Assembly (NCBI RefSeq): GCF_000223985.1 | Contig: NZ_AFWV01000009.1 | Location: 62,001 to 126,000 of the forward strand | Direction: 5' to 3' | Source of the DNA: Thiocapsa marina 5811 | GTDB lineage: Bacteria > Pseudomonadota > Gammaproteobacteria > Chromatiales > Chromatiaceae | Length of the DNA: 64,000 nucleotides | Shown: piece after piece, positions 1-7,721 of the stretch | How positions within the stretch are numbered: position 1 is the stretch's first letter | Layout: every line of letters begins with the position of its first letter | Translations under genes and position numbers: made by a program | The notes under the pieces: generated by a model | Told to the model about the DNA's origin: nothing | What the model saw: the letters and a program-made list of their open reading frames with translations, nothing else | The model's database searches: none

Positions 1-51
1 TGGTGCGGGAGACGGGACCAGTGATCCTGAGCCTCACTCGGGTTTCGGCTA

Positions 52-182
52 CGACCTCAGTCGGCCGAAGCGGGCCGGCTGCGGTTTGTCCCGCCTCCCC
101 CGGGGGCCGACCGAAGTCGGCGTACCCGGGGGAGGCGGACTTTAGTCCGCGGTGAGGCCCATACGGGCGACGTGAGTCGCCC
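52..182. repeat. Run of four short hairpins with GAC-N4-GTC core
   Basis: Four successive inverted repeats with four-base loops are visible: CGAC/GTCG around CTCA (52-63), GCCGAC/GTCGGC around CGAA (106-121), GCGGAC/GTCCGC around TTTA (135-150) and GGGCGAC/GTCGCCC around GTGA (165-182). All share a GAC-N4-GTC core while the outer base pairs differ but stay complementary. No gene is recognisable here. The run lies upstream of the RND adaptor gene and could be a repeat cluster or an RNA structure at the end of a gene lying to the left. Function is unknown. Confidence 0.6.
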
Positions 183-501
183 GACCCAACTCGCCGACGA
201 AGGGTGCGCTCGGGCGTGTGTCTTGCGGTTTCTGCCGTGCGACGTTGTTTTCAAACGTTCAACGGGGAGACAGCACGCGGATCTCTATGAAGACGTCGTG
301 TTCGAGACTTGAGCGGGACGACGGCAAACGCATCGCCCCGGGCCTCGGAGTCTCGGATTCTCGGGGCCTCATTCGATGGCCATTGCGCTACCATTGCGCC
401 GCCGACTGCCTCGTTCATGCCTGGATTTTTCTACCTTGGGAGCGCTGTCCTTGAAGCCCTTTGCCCCGATCCCCTGTCGCGACGTTCGCTCTCCCGCAGC
501 A
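183..501. other. Intergenic stretch upstream of the RND operon
   Basis: No convincing gene is seen. The adaptor reading frame extends upstream into this stretch (to an ATG at 376), but that extension is Arg/Pro-rich and precedes the lipoprotein signal, so I treat it as non-coding. Promoter elements were not resolved. Confidence 0.4.
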
Positions 502-1722
502 ATGGCCGGCGCGCCCTTGGCCTGCGTCCTGGCCCTGTTGATCCTGCTCACCGGTTGCCTACCGACCGACGAAGAGGCATCGCAGCCTGTCTCCGAACCC
601 ATCCGCCCGGTGCGGGTCGTCACCGTCGAAGAATTGCCGGGCGGGGAGCGCGTCACGCTGACCGGGACCGTCCAGGCCCAGGACGATGTCGCGCTGGCCT
701 TCCGCGTCGGTGGTCAGTTGATCGAACGTACCGTCAATGTCGGCGATCAAGTCAACGCCGGGCAGGTGGTCGCGCGTCTGGATGCGGTCAACGAACGCAA
801 CGCGGTGGATGCGGCGCGGGCCAACCTGGCCGCCGCAATGGCGCGTCTCGTGGAGGCCCGCAACACGGTGCGACGCTTCGAGCCGATGCTTCCGCAGGGC
901 TTCGTCGCCCGCGCGGACTTCGACCGGGCGGTCGAGGCGCGCGACGCCGCCCAGGCGCAGGTCGAGGCGGCCCAGGCTCAGGTCGCGACCGCCGAGAACC
1001 AGCTCGGCTTCACCACCTTGCTGGCCGATGGACCCGGCACGGTCACCGAACGCGGCGCCGAGCCCGGCGAAGTGGTCGCGGCCGGGCGCATGATCGTCCG
1101 CCTGGCCCGCGAAGCTGGCCGCGACGCGGTGTTCGACGTGCCGGCTCGGGTGATCGAGTCAGGCTCCGCCGACGACGAGGTCACGGTCGCCCTGAGCAGC
1201 GACCCTAAGGTCAGCACCAGCGGACGCGTGCGCGAGGTCTCGCCCCAGGCCGACCCGGTAACACGCACCTTTCAGGTCCGCGTCGGGCTGGCCAATCCAC
1301 CGGCCGCCATGCGCCTCGGTTCCACCGTGACCGGCAGCATCCAGCTCGGCGGCGCGGCCGGAATCGAGATCCCGAACTCGGCCCTGACCTCGACCCGCGG
1401 GGCGCCGGCGGTCTGGGTGCTGGATCCGCAAACCAACACCGTGGCCCTGCGCAACATCGACGTCGCGCGTTTCGAGCTGGACCGGGTGCTGATTGCGCAG
1501 GGTCTCGACGCCGGCGAGTTAGTCGTCACCGCCGGTGTCCAGACCCTGCGCCCCGGCCAGCAGGTGCGCCGACTCGGTGAACCGGTCCCTGACGAGACCA
1601 GTGCCGAGACCAGCGAACCGGCCATTGGTCAGGTGGGTGAACCGACCAGTGACGAGGCCGGCGACGACACTGGTGATACCGCCAGCGAGCCGTCTGTCGA
1701 AAAGGCCGAGGCCCGTCCATGA
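502..1722 (+). CDS. RND efflux periplasmic adaptor (membrane fusion lipoprotein)
   Basis: A 406-residue HlyD/AcrA-type adaptor that would link the inner-membrane RND pump encoded next to an outer-membrane channel. The chosen ATG gives a clean lipoprotein signal ending in the lipobox LTGC, with the acylated Cys at residue 19; the in-frame ATG at 376 would bury this signal behind 42 basic residues. After the signal come a lipoyl/barrel-sandwich half (GQLIERTVNVGDQVNAGQ), an Ala/Gln-rich coiled-coil hairpin, the second lipoyl half and a beta-barrel. The last 35 or so residues are an acidic Thr/Glu/Pro tail that looks disordered. The stop overlaps the permease start (ATGA), so the two are translationally coupled. 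Substrate cannot be told from sequence. Confidence 0.9.
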   Translation: MAGAPLACVLALLILLTGCLPTDEEASQPVSEPIRPVRVVTVEELPGGERVTLTGTVQAQDDVALAFRVGGQLIERTVNVGDQVNAGQVVARLDAVNERNAVDAARANLAAAMARLVEARNTVRRFEPMLPQGFVARADFDRAVEARDAAQAQVEAAQAQVATAENQLGFTTLLADGPGTVTERGAEPGEVVAAGRMIVRLAREAGRDAVFDVPARVIESGSADDEVTVALSSDPKVSTSGRVREVSPQADPVTRTFQVRVGLANPPAAMRLGSTVTGSIQLGGAAGIEIPNSALTSTRGAPAVWVLDPQTNTVALRNIDVARFELDRVLIAQGLDAGELVVTAGVQTLRPGQQVRRLGEPVPDETSAETSEPAIGQVGEPTSDEAGDDTGDTASEPSVEKAEARP

Positions 1723-4700
1723 GCGGCTTCAACCTCTCCGACTGGGCCATCCGCAATCGCTCGGTCACCCTCTTCATCATGCTCGCGGTGCTGGTTGCCG
1801 GCGTCAGCTCCTTCTACAAGCTGGGCCGCGCCGAGGATCCACCGTTCACCTTCCGGACCATGGTGGTCAAGGCCATCTGGCCCGGCGCGACGCTCGACGA
1901 GACCATTCGACAGGTCACCGAGCGCCTGGAGCGCACACTGCAGGAGGTGCCCAATCTCGACAACTTGCGTAGCTTCACGCGCGCCGGGTCCACGACCATC
2001 TTCGTCGACCTGACCGGCAGCACCCAGGGCCAAGCCGTCTCGGATGCCTGGTACCAGGTGCGCAAGAAGGTCGGCGACATGCGCCATACCCTGCCGCAGG
2101 GTATCCGCGGCCCTTTCTTCAACGACGAGTTCGGCGACACCTTCGGCATCATCTACGCCTTCACCGCCGACGGTTTCACCCATCGCGAGCTGCGCGACGC
2201 GGTCGAGGACGCGCGCTCCCAGCTCCTCACCGTGCCCGACGTCTCCAAGATCGACATCCTCGGTGCCCAGGACGAGGTCATCTATATCGACTTCTCCGCC
2301 GAGCGGCTCGCCGGCCTCGGCTTCGACCCGAGCACCCTGATCGCCGCGCTGCGCGCGCAGAACATCGTCAGTCCCGCCGGTGAGCTCAGCACCCGCGATG
2401 AATCCATCGCGCTGCGGGTCTCGGGTGCCTTCGCCAATGAACAAGACATCGCCGACGTCACCTTCGCCGTCGGCGAGCGCATGCTGCGCCTGCGCGACAT
2501 CGCCGATGTCAGGCGCGGCTTCAGCGACCCGCCGCAGCCCATGTTCCGCATCAACGGCGAACCCGCCATCGGGCTCGCCATCGCCATGCGCGACGGCGGC
2601 GATACCCTGGCGCTCGGGCGCAACGTCGCCAGCGCCATCGCCGACATCAAGGCCGAGCTGCCGCACGGCATCGAGCCGCGGCTGGTCGCCGATCAGCCGC
2701 TGACGGTGGATCTGGCCATCAACGAGTTCACCACCTCGCTATGGCAGGCGATCGGCATCGTGCTGGTGATCAGCTTCGTCGCGCTTGGCGTGCGCGCCGG
2801 CACCGTGGTGGCCATCGCCATCCCGCTGACCCTCGCCGTGGTCTTTCCGATGATGGACATGGTCGACATCGACCTACAGCGGGTCTCCCTCGGCGCATTG
2901 ATCATCGCCCTGGCCCTGATGGTCGACGATGCCATGACCAGCATCGACGCCATGAGCCGGCGCCTGGCCGCTGGCGACGACAAGGCCAGCGCCGCCACCT
3001 ATGCCTACAAACACTTGGCCTTCGCCATGCTGATCGGCACCCTGGTCACCATCGCCGGCTTCGTGCCCATCGGCTTTGCCCAGAGCTCCGCCGGCGAATA
3101 CACCTTCTCCATCTTCGCCGTGGTCGGCATCGCGCTGCTCGCGTCCTGGTTCGTCGCCATGGTGTTCGCGCCACTGCTGGGTATGGTGCTATTGCGTCCG
3201 CCCAAGGCCGGAGCGGCAGACAAACCGAATTGGACCGTGACCGCCTACCGCGGCCTACTGACGCTGGCCATGCGCGCGCGCTGGGTCACCATCGCGCTCA
3301 CCATCGCCGTCTTCGTCGCCGCCATCCTAGCGCTGGCACAGGTGCCGCGGCAGTTCTTCCCCTCCTCGGATCGCCCGGAACTGATCGTCGACCTGCGCCT
3401 GCCGCAAAACGCCTCGATCCACGCCACCGAGCGTCTGGTCGACGAATTCGAGCAGATCCTGCGCGAAGATCCCGAGCTCGCCTCCGAGATCGAACGCTGG
3501 AGCACCTACATCGGCCAGGGTGCGATCCGCTTCTACCTGCCGCTGGACGTGCAGCTGGCCAACCCGTTCTTCGCCCAGGCGGTCATCGTCAGCAACGACA
3601 TCGAGGCCAGAGAACGCCTACAGCCGCGGCTCGAAGAACTGCTCGCGGAGCAATTCCCGCAAGTGGTCGGGCGCGTCTCGCCGCTGGAGCTGGGGCCGCC
3701 GGTGGGCTGGCCAGTGCAATATCGCGTGCTCGGGCCGGACCCGACCCAACTGCGCGACATCGCCATGGACCTGGCAGATCTGGTGGCGGCTAGTCCCGGC
3801 ACGCGCCGCGTCAACTTCGACTGGATGGAACCAGAGCGCGAGCTGCACATCCGCATCGACCAAGAACAGGCGCGTCAACTGGGCCTGAGCTCCCAGGCGG
3901 TGGCCACCGCGCTCAATGCCAATATCTCCGGCACCCCCATCACGCAGGTCCGCGACGACATCTATCTGGTCAATGTCGTCGCCCGCGAGCTGGGCGGACA
4001 GCGCCTGTCGGTCGAGACCCTGCGCACGCTGCCGGTGTCCCTGCCGAACGGGCGCACCATCCCGCTGAGCCAGTTCGCGACCTTCGAGTACGGTCAAGAC
4101 TACCCGCTGGTGTGGCGGCGGGACCGGGTACCGACCCTGACGGTGCAGGCCGACGTCGCGCCCGGCACCCTGCCGGAGACGGTAGTGGCCGAGCTGGAAG
4201 CGCCCATCGCCGAGCTGAACGCGAGTCTGCCCGCGGGCTACCGCATCGAGCTCGGCGGCGCGGTCGAGGAAAGCGCCTACTCGCAAGCCTCGGTGTTCGC
4301 CGTGGTGCCCATCATGCTGCTGCTGATGCTCAGCTTGCTGATCTTCCAGCTCAAGAGCTTCGCGCGGCTGTTCATGGTCCTGAGCCTGGTGCCGCTGGGC
4401 CTGATCGGTGTGGTCGGCGCCCTGCTTGCCTCCGGCAAGCCGCTCGGCTTTGTCGCCATCCTCGGCATCCTCGCCCTGGTCGGCATGATTGCGAAGAACG
4501 CCGTGATCCTGATCGATCAAATCGAGGCCGAGCGCAATGCCGGCAAGAGCGTCTGGGACGCGGTGGTCGAGGCCAGCGTCTCGCGTTTTCGCCCGATCAT
4601 GCTCACCGCGCTCTCCACCATCCTCGGCATGATCCCGATCGCCCCAACGGTGTTCTGGGGCTCGATGGCCTACGCCATCATGGGGGGACTGGCGGTCGCC

Positions 4701-4805
4701 TCGCTGCTGACGCTGGTGTTCCTGCCGACGCTCTATGTCACCTGGTTTGGGGGAGAAGCCCCGCGCGCCGAGCCTACTCCGCAGGGGGAAGCCCATGCGA
4801 CCTAA
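1719..4805 (+). CDS. RND family efflux permease (AcrB/HAE-like)
   Basis: A 1028-residue inner-membrane proton-driven exporter of the RND superfamily, normal in length. It shows the two-fold repeat of a transmembrane helix, a large periplasmic porter domain and a block of helices. The proton-relay pair Asp403-Asp404 is present in TM4 (LMVDDAMTSID). The C-terminal half has the matching helix block (LALVGMIAKNAVILIDQ). It starts inside the adaptor stop codon (ATGA overlap), so both form one operon. The closing TAA is also the first three bases of a dispersed B-module repeat. A paralogue with the same N-terminal motif (SVTLF...LGRAEDP) is encoded at the right end of the window. Substrate is unknown; no outer-membrane channel gene is adjacent. 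Confidence 0.93.
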   Translation: MSGFNLSDWAIRNRSVTLFIMLAVLVAGVSSFYKLGRAEDPPFTFRTMVVKAIWPGATLDETIRQVTERLERTLQEVPNLDNLRSFTRAGSTTIFVDLTGSTQGQAVSDAWYQVRKKVGDMRHTLPQGIRGPFFNDEFGDTFGIIYAFTADGFTHRELRDAVEDARSQLLTVPDVSKIDILGAQDEVIYIDFSAERLAGLGFDPSTLIAALRAQNIVSPAGELSTRDESIALRVSGAFANEQDIADVTFAVGERMLRLRDIADVRRGFSDPPQPMFRINGEPAIGLAIAMRDGGDTLALGRNVASAIADIKAELPHGIEPRLVADQPLTVDLAINEFTTSLWQAIGIVLVISFVALGVRAGTVVAIAIPLTLAVVFPMMDMVDIDLQRVSLGALIIALALMVDDAMTSIDAMSRRLAAGDDKASAATYAYKHLAFAMLIGTLVTIAGFVPIGFAQSSAGEYTFSIFAVVGIALLASWFVAMVFAPLLGMVLLRPPKAGAADKPNWTVTAYRGLLTLAMRARWVTIALTIAVFVAAILALAQVPRQFFPSSDRPELIVDLRLPQNASIHATERLVDEFEQILREDPELASEIERWSTYIGQGAIRFYLPLDVQLANPFFAQAVIVSNDIEARERLQPRLEELLAEQFPQVVGRVSPLELGPPVGWPVQYRVLGPDPTQLRDIAMDLADLVAASPGTRRVNFDWMEPERELHIRIDQEQARQLGLSSQAVATALNANISGTPITQVRDDIYLVNVVARELGGQRLSVETLRTLPVSLPNGRTIPLSQFATFEYGQDYPLVWRRDRVPTLTVQADVAPGTLPETVVAELEAPIAELNASLPAGYRIELGGAVEESAYSQASVFAVVPIMLLLMLSLLIFQLKSFARLFMVLSLVPLGLIGVVGALLASGKPLGFVAILGILALVGMIAKNAVILIDQIEAERNAGKSVWDAVVEASVSRFRPIMLTALSTILGMIPIAPTVFWGSMAYAIMGGLAVASLLTLVFLPTLYVTWFGGEAPRAEPTPQGEAHAT

Positions 4806-4888
4806 ACCGCGCCGGCTCCGACAATGATCGAGGCCGGCGCAGCCAAGCCAATCCAACACACGACGCAGACCGCGTTGGGTGCGGTTTA
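4803..4888 (+). repeat. B-module repeat (86 nt) overlapping the RND permease stop codon
   Basis: Begins TAAACCGCGCC and ends GGTGCGGTTTA, so the ends form a terminal inverted repeat (one mismatch in the right arm). The interior matches other B modules (CGGCTCCGAC, AAGCC, ATCCAACACA, CGCA.ACCG). The first TAA is the stop codon of the RND permease. No A module accompanies it. It could act as a 3'-end hairpin for the RND transcript. Confidence 0.85.
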
Positions 4889-4957
4889 ACTGGACTGTCA
4901 CCGGAAGCAGAGCGTGATCGGCTTAGTCTTTAACGCTGAACAGCAAGCCCAAGGCAA

Positions 4958-5512
4958 ATGGGTAGGTACGTGATACGTTCGGCGGTCTTACGCTGGGCCG
5001 GTTTCTTGCTGTTCTGGCTGCTGCTCGCCGCCCCCGACCTTGGCGCCCCCGTCATCGACATCCTCGTCGACCTGCTCGTCGGCTTGATGGCTGCGGCGGT
5101 CGCGGCCTGGACCAGCCTGCGCCTGCTGCCGCCGACGCCGGGGAGCCTGCGCTACGGTGCCCTGCTCCGACTCGCGGCGCGTGTCCTGCGCAATTCGGTC
5201 GTCTCCGGCTTTTCGTTGCTGCCGCGCGTGTTCGGGCCGCGCCTGTCCATCGCACCGGGTTACCTGTCTTATCCGGTGCGCCTCGCACCGGGACCGGCAC
5301 GCGCGGTTTTCGGTGCCCTGACCAGCGTGGTACCGGGTACGCTGTCCGTGGGGACGGATCGGGACGGTGCTCTGATCTATCACTGTTTGGATGTCTCGCA
5401 GCCGGTTGCGGAAGACCTTGCCATTGACGAGACACTCTTGATCGAGACGCTCGGCAACAAACCCGAAGCGCGGGATGCGGTGCCGCGCCGCAAGGGTGAA
5501 GCGCGTGCTTAG
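4958..5512 (+). CDS. mnhE: Mrp/Mnh-type cation/proton antiporter subunit E
   Basis: A 184-residue MnhE/MrpE family membrane protein, first gene of a six-gene Mrp-type operon. The N-terminus holds two hydrophobic helices (residues about 8-50), followed by the conserved family region (LLPPTPGSLRYGALLRLAAR) and a cytoplasmic C-terminal domain containing the typical TSVVPGTLSVGTD stretch. In Mrp complexes the E subunit belongs to the membrane assembly that exchanges Na+ or other monovalent cations for protons. A copy of the dispersed repeat separates it from subunit F by 199 bases, while all later genes in the operon overlap. The ATG at 4958 is the first in-frame start after the preceding repeat. 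Confidence 0.88.
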   Translation: MGRYVIRSAVLRWAGFLLFWLLLAAPDLGAPVIDILVDLLVGLMAAAVAAWTSLRLLPPTPGSLRYGALLRLAARVLRNSVVSGFSLLPRVFGPRLSIAPGYLSYPVRLAPGPARAVFGALTSVVPGTLSVGTDRDGALIYHCLDVSQPVAEDLAIDETLLIETLGNKPEARDAVPRRKGEARA

Positions 5513-5551
5513 CGTCGGCGATCACGGCGGGACGCACCCTCGGCGAACACG

Positions 5552-5707
5552 GCGTTTGGCTTCGGAGATATCCTTGATCTCAGTGAGACGCGGTTTAGAA
5601 TTTATTATTATTTTTAATACGTTAAACCGCGCCGACTTCGACAGTCGTCGGAGCCGGCGCGGCCAAGCCATCCAACACATGACGCATACCGTACCGGGCG
5701 CGGTTTA
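5552..5707 (+). repeat. Composite repeat: partial A module, AT spacer, complete B module
   Basis: The right half of an A module (TTTGGCTTCGGAGAT... to GAGACGCGGTTTA, ending at 5597) is followed by a 25-nt AT-rich spacer (5598-5622) and a complete 85-nt B module (5623-5707, TAAACCGCGCC to GGGCGCGGTTTA). The left half of A is not recognisable. The repeat lies between mnhE and mnhF and ends four bases before the mnhF start codon, so it interrupts an otherwise tightly overlapped operon. Confidence 0.85.
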
Positions 5708-5711
5708 AGCC

Positions 5712-6065
5712 ATGACCACCTTTCTGCTGGCCGCAGCGGCCTTCATTCTGGCAACGGTCGCCTTGGGTCTGTGGCGCATCCTACGTGGGCCAAAGGACGT
5801 CGACCGCATGTTGGCCCCGCAGCTCCTGGGCACCGGCGGCGTTGCGGCCCTCGTGCTGCTGGGCGAGGCATCGCGCGAATCCGCCGTCGCGGACGTGGCC
5901 ATGGTGCTGGCCTTGCTCGCGGCCTTCGCCTCGGTCGCCTTCGTCGTCGGTGCCCTTCGCCCGCAAGTCGACCCAAAGCGCGGCCCGCAGCTCAACCCGG
6001 AGCCCGACAAAGGTCCGGCGCCGGATCGGACGCCCGACGCTCCGACGCAGGACGACAACCCATGA
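5712..6065 (+). CDS. mnhF: Mrp/Mnh-type antiporter subunit F
   Basis: A 117-residue MnhF/MrpF-type protein with three hydrophobic helices in its first 85 residues and the family motif RILRGPKDVDRM after helix 1. It ends in a hydrophilic Pro/Asp-rich tail of about 35 residues that standard MrpF proteins (about 90 residues) lack. Its stop overlaps the subunit G start (ATGA). The start lies four bases behind a B-module repeat, so the usual Shine-Dalgarno position falls within the repeat's terminal GCGGTTTA. Lack of a strong ribosome site could lower expression relative to E. Confidence 0.85.
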   Translation: MTTFLLAAAAFILATVALGLWRILRGPKDVDRMLAPQLLGTGGVAALVLLGEASRESAVADVAMVLALLAAFASVAFVVGALRPQVDPKRGPQLNPEPDKGPAPDRTPDAPTQDDNP

Positions 6066-6388
6066 GGCTCGCGCTCGACATCTTCACCATCGTCATGGTC
6101 TCCCTAGGCGGCCTGTTCTTTCTTGCCGGAACGGTCGGGCTGCTGCGTTTCCCCGACACACTCACTCGGCTCCATGCCCTGACCGAGGCGGATAATCTCG
6201 GTTTGGGCCTGGTGGTGCTGGGCCTGCTGGCTCAAACCAGTTGGCCGTTGGGAGCGCTCAAGCTGATTGCCCTTTGGCTGCTGGCCCTATTGAGCGGGGC
6301 CGTGGTCGCTCAGTTCTTGGGCGCGGCGGTGCGTCCCGCAGACTGGCGAACCGACGACGTCTCGGGGCCGCGAGAGGACGGCCGATGA
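6062..6388 (+). CDS. mnhG: Mrp/Mnh-type antiporter subunit G
   Basis: A 108-residue MnhG/MrpG family membrane protein. It has three hydrophobic segments and the family signature GTVGLLRFPDTLTRLHALTEADNLG. The ATG at 6062 overlaps the mnhF stop, and its own stop overlaps the next start, which supports this start over a longer in-frame extension within mnhF. Length is normal. It is part of the small-subunit cluster of the Mrp complex; no catalytic residue is known for this subunit. Confidence 0.9.
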   Translation: MRLALDIFTIVMVSLGGLFFLAGTVGLLRFPDTLTRLHALTEADNLGLGLVVLGLLAQTSWPLGALKLIALWLLALLSGAVVAQFLGAAVRPADWRTDDVSGPREDGR

Positions 6389-7344
6389 GTGTCGGCTTGA
6401 TCAGCGATGTGGTGTTGATCTTGTTGGTCCTGAGCTTGGCCGTCTGGATCACCATTGCCCGCACGGCCTATCGCGCAGTGGTCGGGTTCGTCGCCTACGG
6501 ACTCTTGATGACCCTCCTCTGGGTGCGGCTTGCCGCCTTGGACGTGGCCATGACCGAGGCGGCCTTGGGTAGCGGACTGACCGGCATCCTGCTGTTTGCT
6601 GCCGCGGCGCGTCTGGCGCCATTCGAGGCCGCCGAACGCGCTCGCGCACCTGCTCCGGCCCTGCGGTTGCTGATCGGGCTGCTCTGCACCCTGGTCGCCG
6701 CCGGGCTCGCGGCCGTGGTGCTGTGGCTGCCCGAGCCCGCACCCACGCTCGCACCCTTGGTGGCCGAGCATCTGCCGCCGACCGGCTTGCGGAATCCTGT
6801 CACCGGCGTGTTGCTGGCGCATCGCGCCATCGATACCCTGCTGGAGTCCATGGTCCTGCTGCCGGCCCTGATCGGCGTCTGGTCGGTGGCGGCAGATGCC
6901 GATTGGAGCGGGCGCCCGGGCTCGCTGCCGCGCCCGCCGGCGAGTGACGCCTTGACCCTCCTGGCCCGGATTCTGCCGCCTTTCGGTGTCCTGGTCGCCA
7001 TCCACCTCGTCTGGATCGGGGCCGATGAGCCGGGCGGCAAGTTCCAGGCGGCGGCCGTGCTTGCGGCGATGTGGGTGCTGGTCATGATGGCCGGCCTACA
7101 GCAACCACCGGCCGTAGTCAGCCGGGGTTGGCGCGGCTTGCTCGTCGTCGGCGCATCGCTCTTCATCGCCATCGGTATTGCGGGCATTTGGCTGGCGGAT
7201 GCCTTTCTCGCCTACCCGAAGGGTCTAGCGAAGCCGCTCATCATCGCCATCGAGGTGGCCTTGACCGGCTCGGTCGCGGTCGCCCTGGCCCTGCTGCTGT
7301 CGGGGCCGCCGACGCGCGCGCACCGCTGCGAGGCCGGCCGATGA
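6385..7344 (+). CDS. Fused MrpA C-terminal (DUF4040/MbhD-like) and MnhB-domain antiporter subunit
   Basis: A 319-residue membrane protein combining two modules that are separate or differently joined in many Mrp systems. Residues 1-80 carry the DUF4040/MbhD-like region (ALDVAMTEAALGSGLTGILLF), which in long MrpA proteins forms the C-terminal part. Residues about 185-310 match the MnhB domain (PPFGVLVAIHLVWIGADEPGGKFQ, then QAAAVLAAMWVL). The ATG at 6385 overlaps the G stop, and its stop overlaps the C start. No large NuoL-like MrpA gene follows, so this protein probably supplies the A' and B functions to a complex with a single NuoL/M/N-like subunit. Confidence 0.85.
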   Translation: MSVGLISDVVLILLVLSLAVWITIARTAYRAVVGFVAYGLLMTLLWVRLAALDVAMTEAALGSGLTGILLFAAAARLAPFEAAERARAPAPALRLLIGLLCTLVAAGLAAVVLWLPEPAPTLAPLVAEHLPPTGLRNPVTGVLLAHRAIDTLLESMVLLPALIGVWSVAADADWSGRPGSLPRPPASDALTLLARILPPFGVLVAIHLVWIGADEPGGKFQAAAVLAAMWVLVMMAGLQQPPAVVSRGWRGLLVVGASLFIAIGIAGIWLADAFLAYPKGLAKPLIIAIEVALTGSVAVALALLLSGPPTRAHRCEAGR

Positions 7345-7721
7345 GCGGCACGACCCTCTTCGGACTCGGCGCGGCCGCGCTGGTGGGGCTGGGTCTGTAT
7401 GGACTGATCTGCCAGCCCGGCGCGTTGCGCAAGATCCTCGCCTTCAATCTCATGGGCAGCGGCATCTTTCTGCTGTTCGGCGTCATCGCCAAGCGCGGCG
7501 GCGGTGCGCTGTTCGCGGCCGGCACCGGCAGCGACGGCGACCCGGTCCCTCAAGCGCTGGTCATTACGGGTCTCGTCGTCGCCTTCGCGGCGACCGCGAT
7601 CGCCGTCGCCCTGCTGGTGCGGCTCGCCGAGACCGGTGGAGGCACCACCTTGGAGACCGATGCACAGGATGCACCTGCGGTCCCGACCGATGCGAACCTT
7701 CGGGGCGAGCGAGAACCATGA
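7341..7721 (+). CDS. mnhC: Mrp/Mnh-type antiporter subunit C (NuoK-like)
   Basis: A 126-residue MnhC/MrpC protein, homologous to NuoK of complex I. Three transmembrane helices are visible. The stretch KILAFNLMGSGIFLLFGVIA is helix 2, and QALVITGLVVAFAATAIAVAL is the conserved third helix with the TGLVVAFAATA motif of the family. It overlaps the preceding and following genes by four bases each. The C-terminal 25 residues are hydrophilic. Confidence 0.9.
   Translation: MSGTTLFGLGAAALVGLGLYGLICQPGALRKILAFNLMGSGIFLLFGVIAKRGGGALFAAGTGSDGDPVPQALVITGLVVAFAATAIAVALLVRLAETGGGTTLETDAQDAPAVPTDANLRGEREP

Noticed and set aside
4803-4888. Riboswitch or attenuator of the Mrp operon
   Set aside because: The same element recurs at the 3' ends of unrelated genes, so it is not a leader specific to this operon.
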